Assembly (NCBI GenBank): GCA_029268615.1
Contig: JAQWNM010000009.1
Span: 62,001-126,000 of the forward strand
Reading direction: 5' to 3'
Source: SAR86 cluster bacterium
GTDB lineage: Bacteria > Pseudomonadota > Gammaproteobacteria > Magnimaribacterales > Magnimaribacteraceae
Length of the DNA: 64,000 nt
Shown here: positions 17,790 through 26,556 of the stretch, one piece after another
How the letters are laid out: every line of letters starts with the position of its first letter
Position numbering within the stretch: the stretch's first letter is position 1
The notes under the pieces: generated by a model
The model's input: only the letters and a program-made list of their open reading frames with translations
Database searches by the model: none
Told to the model about the DNA's origin: nothing
Made by a program: the position numbers and the translations under genes

Positions 17790-19615
17790 AGAAACTGCAA
17801 AAACTAGATTCCGTATTTATTAAAGAAACTGATCTTGAGTGGCGATCAGGGAACCCATTCTCTCTAGAATATATGGATTTATTCTTCTCTAACTCAGGAG
17901 GATTTAGCGAATCAAGGCACGTATATATAGATGGAAATGATCTAATAGATCGCTGGAAGAATTTAAAAGAAGGTAATTTTTTTACTATTGGCGAATTAGG
18001 ATTTGGTGCTGGATTAAACTTTTTATCCACTTGGAAAGCATGGTCTGAAACAGACTATAAAAATAAAGATTTATATTTTTATTCCATAGATAAGAATCCT
18101 TTAAAAATAGAAGATGCAAAACAAGTTATCTCTAAATTTAAAGAATTGAAATCTATTTCAGATATCTATTTTACTTCCTATCCCATCAACTGCAAAGGAG
18201 CCCAAAGAATCTCTTTTCCTGAATACAATATTCATTTAACTCTTCACTATTCAGATATTATAGATTCTATCTCCTCTATTAATTCTCATAAGGGATTCTT
18301 TGATGCTTGGTTTCTTGATGGATTTTCTCCTGATAGGAACCCAGAAATGTGGTCAAAAGAAATATTTAAAGTTCTTAAAAAGAAAAGTCATGCTAAAACT
18401 TCTTTTTCTACATTTTCATCTTCAAATAAAATTAGAAATCATCTATTGGAGCTTGATGCTACATTTAATTCTAAAAAAGGTTTCGCTAATAAAAAATACA
18501 TGACAAACGGAGTCTTTAATTCTAGGAATCAATCTAACAACTTTAAAAAAAAATCAGTTGCTATAGTGGGTGCAGGAATAGCTGGCTGTTCTCTAGCCCA
18601 CTCTTTGGTAAAGAGAGGTCATAAATGCACGATCTTTGATCAAAATAAAGACCTATGTGGAGGCGCTTCTGGGAATCTTGCTCTAATATCTTATCCTAGA
18701 CTTTCTGCGTTTGATTCTCCTTTTTCTAAATTTTCTGCTCAGTCATTTATTTACTCTACGCAATTCTATGAGAAGTTTGCATCCAAAGGTTGGCATAAAA
18801 CTGGAGTTCTTTTTTTAGATACAAATGACTTTTCAAAAAAAAGAATAGAGGATTTAATTCAAGAAAAAAAAGACAATAATCTTTATAGACCTATCTCAGC
18901 TGATGAAGCAAGCACACTGTCTGGAACAAATATCAATCACAATGGACTTTTTTTTCCGTCTGCAGGATGGATAGAACCAATTCAATTGTGCCAAGACTTA
19001 ATCAATGATCCAAATATTGAAGTCTTCTTAGAAGAAAAAGTTCTAAAAATTAGCCATGAAAATTTCATACATAATTTAATTAGCAATAAAAAGAATTATA
19101 ACTTTGACGAAATATGTTTATGTAACTCTTTCGAAGCTGAAAATCTAATTTCTATAAAAGGTACAAGGATTAAAAGGGGACAAATAACTTATATTCCGAC
19201 TAATAAAGATATTTCTAAGTTAAAAATGCCAATTTGTGGAAAGGGTTATATCTCTCCCTTAATTAATGATAAGCATTTAGTGGGAGCAACATATAGCGAT
19301 AATAAAGATATGATAGCTACAGAATCAGATTCTTTGGAAAACTTGCAAATACTTTATGATATATTTCCTGATATTCATCTAAACCCAAAAACTTCAGGAG
19401 AGAAAGTTGGGTTAAGGGCAACTACAATTGATCATCTTCCAATAGCAGGCAAATCTGATAACTTTTATTTAAATATAGGCCATGGCTCCAGAGGATCAAC
19501 AAGTGCACCACTATGCGGAGAATACATTGCCGATTTAATTACTGGCTCCCCTCTTCCTTTGGATATAGAAACAATGAATGCAATTTCAATTAAAAGATTT
19601 AATTCAAAAAGTTAG
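17786..19615 (+). CDS. mnmC: tRNA 5-methylaminomethyl-2-thiouridine biosynthesis bifunctional protein MnmC, non-ATG start
   Basis: Bifunctional enzyme completing mnm5s2U at tRNA wobble position 34. The N-terminal domain is the SAM methyltransferase ('GELGFGAGLNFL', then 'WFLDGFSPDRNPEMW'); the C-terminal domain is the FAD-dependent oxidoreductase ('VAIVGAGIAGCSLAHSLVKRG', 'GHGSRGSTSAPLCGE'). The first in-frame ATG is at 17873, but family homology starts upstream: codons 17837-17875 read LEWRSGNPFSLEYMD, matching the E. coli N-terminus. The frame is open back to 17786 with no ATG, GTG or TTG. 17786-17789 reads ATAA; an ATGA here would be a standard stop/start overlap with the preceding gene. 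I therefore set the start at ATA 17786 (609 residues); CTG 17795 is the alternative. Overlaps the convergent lipoprotein gene by 17 nt. Confidence 0.9.
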   Translation: MKKLQKLDSVFIKETDLEWRSGNPFSLEYMDLFFSNSGGFSESRHVYIDGNDLIDRWKNLKEGNFFTIGELGFGAGLNFLSTWKAWSETDYKNKDLYFYSIDKNPLKIEDAKQVISKFKELKSISDIYFTSYPINCKGAQRISFPEYNIHLTLHYSDIIDSISSINSHKGFFDAWFLDGFSPDRNPEMWSKEIFKVLKKKSHAKTSFSTFSSSNKIRNHLLELDATFNSKKGFANKKYMTNGVFNSRNQSNNFKKKSVAIVGAGIAGCSLAHSLVKRGHKCTIFDQNKDLCGGASGNLALISYPRLSAFDSPFSKFSAQSFIYSTQFYEKFASKGWHKTGVLFLDTNDFSKKRIEDLIQEKKDNNLYRPISADEASTLSGTNINHNGLFFPSAGWIEPIQLCQDLINDPNIEVFLEEKVLKISHENFIHNLISNKKNYNFDEICLCNSFEAENLISIKGTRIKRGQITYIPTNKDISKLKMPICGKGYISPLINDKHLVGATYSDNKDMIATESDSLENLQILYDIFPDIHLNPKTSGEKVGLRATTIDHLPIAGKSDNFYLNIGHGSRGSTSAPLCGEYIADLITGSPLPLDIETMNAISIKRFNSKS

Positions 19616-20117
19616 TCAGCATATTCCCTATTAAGTCATCAATAGATTCTTGGTCTTTAGAAACCTGATTCTTTTTAAATCTACTAAAGGCATACCAAAC
19701 AACTTCATTTGATTTTTTGTCATAAACTCGAATCGCTATTGCCTCTTTATCTATAGGATAATATCTAGTGTCTGTATCCCTCCAGCCATTTGGGGAATAA
19801 AAAAATTGTGAAGATTCATGACTCTTATTAATTTCTCTATTAGTGCCAACAAGAACCTTGATAATTAAATCTGGATCTTCAGATTTAGAAAAACCCTTAA
19901 AGTCTAACTCAGACTGAATGGAGCGCATGACTCTCTTAATTAAAATTGGATTTAAAGATATCTGAGAGGAATCATTCTTACCATCTATTGGTTCTATCAG
20001 GAAAGTCTTATACTTAGAGATGTCATATGAAGAATCAAAATCAGACTCTACAGAAGGAATTGACGCGCAAGCACTTGCAATAAGTAAAACAAAAGTTAAA
20101 TAGATATTTTTAGTCAT
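19599..20117 (-). CDS. DUF4136-like lipoprotein
   Basis: 172-residue lipoprotein. Signal peptide with lipobox ASAC (Cys at residue 17). The mature part starts with 'DFDSSYDISKYKTFLIEPI', contains 'SIQSELDFKGFSKSEDPDLIIKVLVG' and ends 'EVVWYAFSRFKK...IGNMLTNFL', the order of elements of the DUF4136 domain common in gammaproteobacterial envelope lipoproteins. Function of the domain is not established. Its 3' end overlaps mnmC (convergent). The transglycosylase-like lipoprotein gene lies 20 nt upstream, so both probably belong to the smc-zipA-ligA transcript. Confidence 0.8.
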   Translation of the reverse strand: MTKNIYLTFVLLIASACASIPSVESDFDSSYDISKYKTFLIEPIDGKNDSSQISLNPILIKRVMRSIQSELDFKGFSKSEDPDLIIKVLVGTNREINKSHESSQFFYSPNGWRDTDTRYYPIDKEAIAIRVYDKKSNEVVWYAFSRFKKNQVSKDQESIDDLIGNMLTNFLN

Positions 20118-20137
20118 AAGGTTATTTTATATTTAAT

Positions 20138-20746
20138 TTAAAAAAAGATGAAAAAACTTCTTCCTAGCTTTTTCTTACATCCCTGATATTGTGCATTATA
20201 TCTGTCTGACTGTCTTTGGACTTTATCTGCTACATTTAATAACCAAGGTTTCTTTCTATGATTTCCTTTTCTGAAACCCGACTTTCCTTCATGGTAAACA
20301 AGATAAAGTGATCTAGCATCTTTTAAAGAGATGCCCATACTTTTATGGGATTTATAATTATACCAACCTATAAAATCCACCGCATCCTCAAAGTCTCTTC
20401 TATCCCTGAACCAGCCTCCACGATCCTCTAAATACATTTCCCAAGTCCCATCTATGACTTGAGCATAGCCCTTGGCGCTCGTGGGCCTCTTCCAGGGAAT
20501 AAAACCTAAAAGCTTTGTTCTAGGCGGCTTAGCTCCTGCAATAAAGCTTGATTCTTGCTTTATAAATGCCATGGTTACAGGTATGGGCACTTTCCATCTC
20601 TCTTCTGTTTTCTTGGCAGCTTTGTACCAAGATTTCTTCTCTTTAAAAATCTCACAAACATTGGTTATATTTTTAGGGGGCAAGCTTGAACATCCAATAC
20701 CGATTATCAGGATAAAGGTTATAAGACTTATTAAATTTAAGTTCAT
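20138..20746 (-). CDS. SLT-type lytic transglycosylase-like lipoprotein
   Basis: 202-residue protein with a lipoprotein signal (lipobox GIGC, Cys at residue 19). The mature part has 'VPIPVTMAFIKQESSFIAGAKPP' with the catalytic-type Glu of the SLT/lysozyme fold (about residue 66), 'SAKGYAQVIDGTWEMY' (the GxxQ/GYAQ element) and 'YHEGKSGFR'. Such enzymes cleave murein glycan strands from the periplasmic side. The gene overlaps ligA by 4 nt and is translationally coupled to it. The C-terminal ~30 residues are basic and unassigned. Confidence 0.85.
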   Translation of the reverse strand: MNLNLISLITFILIIGIGCSSLPPKNITNVCEIFKEKKSWYKAAKKTEERWKVPIPVTMAFIKQESSFIAGAKPPRTKLLGFIPWKRPTSAKGYAQVIDGTWEMYLEDRGGWFRDRRDFEDAVDFIGWYNYKSHKSMGISLKDARSLYLVYHEGKSGFRKGNHRKKPWLLNVADKVQRQSDRYNAQYQGCKKKLGRSFFIFF

Positions 20747-22602
20747 TTTATTAAGTCATAATATTCACTTTCAGATAAAATCTTTATCCCTAGAGTCTTA
20801 GCTAACTCTAGTTTCTTTTCACCTACATTTTCACCAACAACCAATATATCTGTTTTTTTATTTACAGATGTCTGTATAGAAGCGCCCAAGGTGGATGCAT
20901 TTTCTTGCATACCTTCTCTAGAACTCTTCATTTTTCCAGTGAAGATAATTCTCTTATTACTAATTGGTGAAGAAGCTAATGCTTTAATGGAGTTAGTATC
21001 AGTCATTCTTAACTTAAATCTAAAATCTAATAATTTATTTATAGTTGCCCATAATTGATTAATCTCTTCTACAATTACTGGCGAAGCTATCGGCCCAAAA
21101 CCTGAAAGATTCTGAATCTCTTCAACCTTTAATTTATTTAATTCTGAAAGCGGAAAAGCCTTTAATAAACGTTTACTTTCTCCTATGCCCAGATACTGCA
21201 AACCAAATGCTGCCAAGAATCTCCAATCATCTATCTCTTCTTGTCTTGATCTTATTAATTGTTCAATTGCATTTGACGATTGTTTAGGGCCAAAACCAAG
21301 GTCTTCAAAGTCTTGTTTTTTCATGGAATAAATCTTTTCTAAGCTATCAAAACTGCCTTTATATAATTTTTCTATTGTTCTATTACCAAACAAATCAACA
21401 TTGCCCAAAATGTTAAAAAAATGAACTAAACTTGCTATCTGCTGCTCAGGACAATTTTTATGATCTATGCAAACTAAAAAGTCATTTTGCCAAATCAAAC
21501 TACTTCCACAACTCGGACAAGATTTAATCATTTTAAAATCTTTAGATTTCTTAATAACGTTGACTATCTTAGGAATAACCTCTCCGCTCCTTATGATTTC
21601 AATAACTGCCCCCTTACCCAGTCCTAGTTTCTTTATCATGCCTGCATGATGGGCTGTAACTCTCTTAATCTTTGCTCCTGAAAGTTCTGTTTCACTTACA
21701 TTCAAGACAGGTGTACACCTTCCAGTTCTGCCAAGCTGCCAAGAAATGGAAGCAACATTACAATTAGCTGTCTCTCCTTTTTCTTTATAAGCTATTTGCC
21801 AATTATAATGATGATTAGTTGACCCCATGAGTTGCTTTATTTCATCATCCAATACCTCCAATACTACTCCATCAGTAGGAAAATCAGAGACCTTAACTTT
21901 ATTCATTATTGAGTAAAAGTTTTCCATTAAGTCTTCTGAATTACCTTCCCAGCCAGTTAAAGAGGAATGAGGAATAAAGTGAACTGCTCCAGCTTTTAAA
22001 GCCTTTTGAGCTTCGTCATTTATTTTATCTGATCCTGCAATACCCACTATGACATTTCTAGGATGAGAAAATTTTTGAGATAGATGTTTGTTAAAAAAAT
22101 TTAAATCTAAAACAATCTCACCTAAGCCAGTATTCTTTCCTCCTATAGATTTAACTCCTTGTTTAAGAATTTTAGTAATATCAAAACCATATTCCCCATC
22201 TCCTCTTGTCAGCAATTTATTTTCTTCATAGTTACCTGCCATGCCATCAAGCTTAGCTGTAGCTTTAATTAAAAACTTCTGGTTTTTTGTGTTTTTCGCA
22301 AACTTGGTTACTCTAACCAAATACTTTTCTATATCTTCGATACTATAAGCTTTATCAATAGACAACATCTGTTGCGAATGTTGAACCTTCTTAGAAGAAA
22401 AAGTTTCTTCTTCTTCTTTTTCAATGTTTTCAAAATACTTATCATTTGGACTCAATGACTTTAAATGAATATAAATTCTGTCGTATTCTTCATCAGTTAT
22501 TTCTGGTGTACCTTGCCTGTAAGATTTATTAAAACCTTCTAACAATTCAATGATCTGATTTATCTCTAAATCATTTAAATCTAGATTACTTTCACGTTTC
22601 AT
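20743..22602 (-). CDS. ligA: NAD-dependent DNA ligase LigA, divergent
   Basis: 619 residues (E. coli 671) in the canonical smc-zipA-ligA position. Domains in order: Ia ('TPEITDEEYDR', residues 32-42), nucleotidyltransferase with adenylation motif AKLDG (Lys 117) and 'TRGDG' (132-136), OB fold ('GRTGRCTPV'), zinc finger (CPSCG...CIDHKNCP), helix-hairpin-helix repeats, C-terminal BRCT (about 540-619). Several normally invariant positions differ: motif IV reads DGVVLEV (Glu 249) where LigA has DGVVIKV; the NMN-contact Tyr-His pair of domain Ia is not preserved; 'GED' after TRGDG is GFD; PRNAAAGS is PRNVIVGI. Motif V Lys (AYK, 273) is kept. Either the lineage's replicative ligase has drifted mechanistically or this copy is specialised. 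Overlaps zipA by 11 nt. Confidence 0.88.
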   Translation of the reverse strand: MKRESNLDLNDLEINQIIELLEGFNKSYRQGTPEITDEEYDRIYIHLKSLSPNDKYFENIEKEEEETFSSKKVQHSQQMLSIDKAYSIEDIEKYLVRVTKFAKNTKNQKFLIKATAKLDGMAGNYEENKLLTRGDGEYGFDITKILKQGVKSIGGKNTGLGEIVLDLNFFNKHLSQKFSHPRNVIVGIAGSDKINDEAQKALKAGAVHFIPHSSLTGWEGNSEDLMENFYSIMNKVKVSDFPTDGVVLEVLDDEIKQLMGSTNHHYNWQIAYKEKGETANCNVASISWQLGRTGRCTPVLNVSETELSGAKIKRVTAHHAGMIKKLGLGKGAVIEIIRSGEVIPKIVNVIKKSKDFKMIKSCPSCGSSLIWQNDFLVCIDHKNCPEQQIASLVHFFNILGNVDLFGNRTIEKLYKGSFDSLEKIYSMKKQDFEDLGFGPKQSSNAIEQLIRSRQEEIDDWRFLAAFGLQYLGIGESKRLLKAFPLSELNKLKVEEIQNLSGFGPIASPVIVEEINQLWATINKLLDFRFKLRMTDTNSIKALASSPISNKRIIFTGKMKSSREGMQENASTLGASIQTSVNKKTDILVVGENVGEKKLELAKTLGIKILSESEYYDLIK

Positions 22603-23248
22603 TATTTACAGCTGATAAATTTTGTCTTTGTTCTTCTTGAGCTTTCTGTCTCATATGATCGATCATCTGCTTGGTAAGAATATTGCGACTATCATCTAGG
22701 AGATCAGTCTTGAAACTTTCCGAGAACCAAGTCGCAAAGCCCATCATGCGCTCAAATGATTCTACCGGATTAAGATTCTTTCTTGTATCTAACACTAAAC
22801 TCAGAAGTTGCGTTGATGATTGCTCATCTAACACTCCAGGTTTCATTCCATTAAGTAAAGAAAAATGAATATCTGATGCGGTCATGGAATTAAAAAAGAA
22901 ATAGCCTTTTTCATGATAAGTCATCCCTACAGTCTCTAACTCAGCCTTAAATAAGGATAATGTAAGTTCATTTTGCCCTTGTGACTTAAGATATAAAATT
23001 AATAATATACCTTCCTCTGACCTTTCTTGGTTTGCAATTTCAGTTTCGATTTCCTCTTCTTCGATAGACTTTGATAGATTAGAGGATTCTTCAATTTCAT
23101 TTTGTTTTAATTCCTGATCAATTTCTATAAAAGAACTCGCAAATTTAAGGTTATTTCTTCTTCTACGATTTGCTCTTCTAGTTATATCGACTATAACTAG
23201 TCCAAGAAAAAGGCCTATAAAAATAGTTAAAATCTCGCTCAAGTTCAT
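22592..23248 (-). CDS. zipA: Cell division protein ZipA
   Basis: 218 residues (E. coli 328). An N-terminal transmembrane helix (about residues 5-23) is followed by a basic RRANRRRRNN stretch, a short acidic linker (about 35-75) and the C-terminal FtsZ-binding domain (about 80-210), recognisable by 'LILYLKSQGQ', 'GYFFFNSMTASDIHFSLLNGMKPG' and the closing helices. ZipA tethers FtsZ to the inner membrane. The Pro/Gln-rich linker of enteric ZipA is almost absent, consistent with streamlining. Lies between smc (13 nt) and ligA (11-nt overlap). Its presence is itself a marker for Gammaproteobacteria. Confidence 0.88.
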   Translation of the reverse strand: MNLSEILTIFIGLFLGLVIVDITRRANRRRRNNLKFASSFIEIDQELKQNEIEESSNLSKSIEEEEIETEIANQERSEEGILLILYLKSQGQNELTLSLFKAELETVGMTYHEKGYFFFNSMTASDIHFSLLNGMKPGVLDEQSSTQLLSLVLDTRKNLNPVESFERMMGFATWFSESFKTDLLDDSRNILTKQMIDHMRQKAQEEQRQNLSAVNNET

Positions 23249-23261
23249 TTTGATTTATAAA

Positions 23262-25742
23262 TCAGGTCGTTACCATCTGCACGGCTTCATTCACATCAAC
23301 TGAGACTAACCTTGAGACTCCTGGCTCTTGCATAGTTACACCCATAAGATGATCACTTTTTTCCATTGAAATCTTATTATGCGTTATGTAAATAAACTGA
23401 ACTTTTTCAGACATTTCCACTACAAGATCTATAAATCTTGATGTATTTAAGTCATCTAGAGGTGCATCCACCTCATCTAACATACAAAAAGGTGCGGGAT
23501 TAAGTTCAAAAAAAGCAAAGACTAAAGCTATTGCAGATAAAGCCTTTTCTCCCCCTGATAGCTGGGAAACACTTGCATTCTTCTTACCAGGAGGACTTGC
23601 TATAATACCAACCCCTGAAGAAAGAAGATCTTCTCCCAGCATCACTAATTCTGCATGACCTCCCCCAAATAGTTTTGGAAAAAATTTAGATAAGCTGATA
23701 TTTAAACTATCAAAAGTATCTTTAAATGTAGTCTTAGTTTCTTTATCTATTTTTTGAATTGCTCCTTCTAAGGTTTCCAAAGCTGTAACTAATTCTTTAT
23801 TTTGCTCATCCAGATGTAACTTTCTCTTTTCTTCTATACCCGATTCCTCTACTGCAGCTAAATTTATTGCTCCTAATCGATTTATACCTCTTTCTATTTT
23901 ATCTATATTATCTCTTAAAGAAGTTTCAGTAGAGTTATCATCTATTAATTCCAGTAAAGTTTTTAAAATTAACTCACTCTCTATTAAATTCTTTTCTATA
24001 TTTTCTTTTTCTATTTTTGCTGCTTGAAGTTCTAATCGAAGGTCTTCTAATTTTTGCCTTTGGTAATTTGTATTCTGCTCCTGCTCAGCCTTAGTTCTTT
24101 CTAAAGATCTAATTGATTCATAATTTTTTTCTATTTCTGACCTAACTTTTAGCAAATCAGCCTCTATTGAAAGCCTTTTCTCTAACTTCTTATCTAGATT
24201 CTCTTGCAAGGAATTAACAGGCGCTAATAAATCAATAGACTCAGATTTTCTGAGCTCTAGTTTAGTAGAAATATTCTTTAAATCTGCATCAATATAATGA
24301 AGATTTGTGTTGACTGAGGCTAATTTTGCCTGGATATCCGCAAACTCTTTTGTCTTATAAAGTAAATCCTCTTTCTGAGCCTTATTTTCTTCTTCACTTT
24401 CTCTTAACAGATTATTTGTTTTTTCAATTAAAAGTGACGGTTCTGATTTTAGGCCTGATAACTCTGCTGAGATGACTTCTATTTTATTTTGAAGTTCTTG
24501 GACATTCTTCTCATCTAATTTGGATCCCAAATTATCTCTAAAGTTTTGATTGATATTAATAAAATCAGATATCAACGTATTTAATACAAGAAGCAACTTA
24601 TCCCATTCTAGTAGCAAATCTTTTGAGCCAGAGCCAATTAGGCTTTCTTGATTCTGACTCGAACTTAACTCTTCTATTTGGGGAGTCATTTCATTTAAAA
24701 CAGAAAGTAAATGCTCTCTTTCCTTGATCAATTCATCTGTCTCTAAATTCTTTAGATTCAAATTCTCTTTCAGCGATTCTATTTCAGAAATTAATTCTTT
24801 ATTCTTCTGCTTTTGTGTACTTAATTCTTGTTCATTACGCGATATATCTGATCCTGCTTCATAGAAGCTTTGCTGGATCTTATCCATAGTAGTTTGCAGC
24901 TCTAAGTTATTTGCTCTTAAAGTATCTATCTCGGCATCAGAAGAAATTTTTATTGTATTCACTTCTTCCATCTTGACTTGTTGGAGGCTTATCTCCTCTT
25001 CATGCTGAATTACCTTTTCATGAATAGACTTCCATTGAAAAGCTTTTAATATTCCACGAGCTTCATTTTCTTGTTTTCTTAGAATAGAGTATTTCTCAGC
25101 GGCTTTTGCCTGTTGTTTCAACTTTATGAGAATTCTGTCAACTTCATCTCTTAAATCCTGCAAACGATCTAAATTCTCTCTAGTTCTTTTTATCCTAGAT
25201 TCTGTTTCTTTCTTTCTTTCTAAGTACTTGGATATTCCAGCTACTTCCTCTATGTAAGATCTCATTTCTTCTGGCTTAGAACTAACTAATCTAGAAATCA
25301 TATCTTGCTCTATGATTGCATAACTCTTAGGTCCTAGACCTGTTCCCAAGAAAACATCAGTTATATCTCTTTTACGACAAGATGCAGAATTCAAAAAGTA
25401 ATTGGATTGACCATCTAATTCAACTGTTCTTCTAACAGATATTTCATTGTAACTAGAGTACTCCCCACCTATACGCCCATCTTCATTGTCAAAAAAAAGT
25501 TCTACAGAAGCCCGAGAAACTGGTTTTCTGCTAGATGAACCATTGAAAACAACATCTGCCATTGTGTCACTTCTTAGATTTCTTGCTGAGCTTTCACCAA
25601 GAACCCATCGAACTGCATCTATCACATTAGATTTTCCGCAACCATTTGGACCTACCACTCCCGTTAAGCTTGAAGGAAAGGCTATTGAGGTTGGATCTAC
25701 AAAGGATTTAAATCCTGATAGCTTAATTTGTTTTAACCTCAT
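23262..25742 (-). CDS. smc: Chromosome segregation protein SMC, short and hinge-less
   Basis: 826 residues against ~1150-1190 for bacterial SMC. Both head halves are intact: Walker A GPNGCGKS (31-38), N-head to ~165, C-head from ~620 with signature LSGGEK (728-733), Walker B CMLDEVDAPLDD (753-764) and 'ITHNKISME'. Between them are coiled-coil stretches of about 170-360 and 375-620. No segment resembles the ~150-residue hinge dimerisation domain; the arms are joined only by a Ser/Gln/Gly-rich stretch SSQNQESLIGSGS (361-373) and a short hydrophobic helix (376-394). Strong AAGGAGG ribosome-binding site. SMC normally forms an ATP-driven DNA-loop-extruding dimer through the hinge with ScpAB; ScpAB genes are not in the window. 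Confidence 0.92.
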   Translation of the reverse strand: MRLKQIKLSGFKSFVDPTSIAFPSSLTGVVGPNGCGKSNVIDAVRWVLGESSARNLRSDTMADVVFNGSSSRKPVSRASVELFFDNEDGRIGGEYSSYNEISVRRTVELDGQSNYFLNSASCRKRDITDVFLGTGLGPKSYAIIEQDMISRLVSSKPEEMRSYIEEVAGISKYLERKKETESRIKRTRENLDRLQDLRDEVDRILIKLKQQAKAAEKYSILRKQENEARGILKAFQWKSIHEKVIQHEEEISLQQVKMEEVNTIKISSDAEIDTLRANNLELQTTMDKIQQSFYEAGSDISRNEQELSTQKQKNKELISEIESLKENLNLKNLETDELIKEREHLLSVLNEMTPQIEELSSSQNQESLIGSGSKDLLLEWDKLLLVLNTLISDFININQNFRDNLGSKLDEKNVQELQNKIEVISAELSGLKSEPSLLIEKTNNLLRESEEENKAQKEDLLYKTKEFADIQAKLASVNTNLHYIDADLKNISTKLELRKSESIDLLAPVNSLQENLDKKLEKRLSIEADLLKVRSEIEKNYESIRSLERTKAEQEQNTNYQRQKLEDLRLELQAAKIEKENIEKNLIESELILKTLLELIDDNSTETSLRDNIDKIERGINRLGAINLAAVEESGIEEKRKLHLDEQNKELVTALETLEGAIQKIDKETKTTFKDTFDSLNISLSKFFPKLFGGGHAELVMLGEDLLSSGVGIIASPPGKKNASVSQLSGGEKALSAIALVFAFFELNPAPFCMLDEVDAPLDDLNTSRFIDLVVEMSEKVQFIYITHNKISMEKSDHLMGVTMQEPGVSRLVSVDVNEAVQMVTT

Positions 25743-25809
25743 GCATTCCTCCTTTTTTTAAAAGAGTTTGATTCAGCACCAAGAAATGATGTATTAAAAA
25801 GGAGCATTT

Positions 25810-25830
25810 TTATGCCTTCCATAAGCATAA
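25810..25830 (-). terminator. Weak hairpin after the ccm operon
   Basis: TTATGC and GCATAA arms with a 9-nt loop lie about 36 nt after the ccmI stop, in the 123-nt gap before smc. Arms are short and the U-tract is displaced, so this is only a candidate end of the ccm transcript. The same gap must hold the promoter of smc-zipA-ligA if that is a separate unit. Confidence 0.3.
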
Positions 25831-25865
25831 TTTTATTCTATTTGGCAATCTTTAACTATAGGTTT

Positions 25866-26543
25866 TTAAGTATTTAAGTTCTTAATTGCCGCTTTCAAAA
25901 CATTCTTTTCTTGAATATTTTCTAGAAACTCAATTGCCTTCTCCCATTCTTTTTTAGCTTTTTCTATTTCACCTGCCTGAATGTACCTCAGGCCATTTAA
26001 TGTCAAGGCCAAAGGTTCCTTTGGATTCTTGGTAAGTGCTAATTTTAAAATTTCTATTATTTCTTCTGTAAATATATTTTTGTTCAAGAAGAAAAGAACT
26101 TGGGCATATTCAGCTATTATATCTCCAGAAATAACCTCTATATTTCTATCTAAGATTTTCTTATAGGCCAAAGAAGAAATTAAATACTCATCTTCTAATT
26201 TAAATTTCTGTGACAATGCGTATAAATTTTCCAAAGCAATCTTCTCATTATTAACATAGGAAGAAACATCTCTTAGTAAATCATTTCTAAGAACTTCTTT
26301 TTCTGCTTGCTCAAATAATAAAAATTTATCAATTTTATTGGCTAAATGAGCTTCTTCTAACCTCCTAAACTCAAAAAAATATATTGAACCAATAATAGAA
26401 ACTAGAATAACACTCAATAAACTGGCTTTTAAATAAAGGTTCTGAACTCTTTTTAAAAGGAAAAGATCTCTATTAATCGTTCTAAGAATTAATAATAAAA
26501 AGATTAACCCAATTAATATTAATGAAAAAAGAATTATTAGCAT
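25866..26543 (-). CDS. ccmI: Cytochrome c maturation protein CcmI/CycH-like
   Basis: 225 residues. Two N-terminal transmembrane helices (about 1-20 and 40-57) flank a short cytosolic loop, then a periplasmic helical domain with TPR character ('EYLISSLAYKKILDRN', 'PKEPLALTLNGLRYIQAGEIEKAKKEWEKAIEFL'). This is the CcmI layout; CcmI holds apocytochrome c for the CcmFH heme ligation complex. It is shorter than the two-domain E. coli CcmH or 400-residue CcmI forms. Last gene of the ccm operon, 13 nt after ccmH. Confidence 0.82.
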   Translation of the reverse strand: MLIILFSLILIGLIFLLLILRTINRDLFLLKRVQNLYLKASLLSVILVSIIGSIYFFEFRRLEEAHLANKIDKFLLFEQAEKEVLRNDLLRDVSSYVNNEKIALENLYALSQKFKLEDEYLISSLAYKKILDRNIEVISGDIIAEYAQVLFFLNKNIFTEEIIEILKLALTKNPKEPLALTLNGLRYIQAGEIEKAKKEWEKAIEFLENIQEKNVLKAAIKNLNT

Positions 26544-26556
26544 GCTTCAAGAATTA

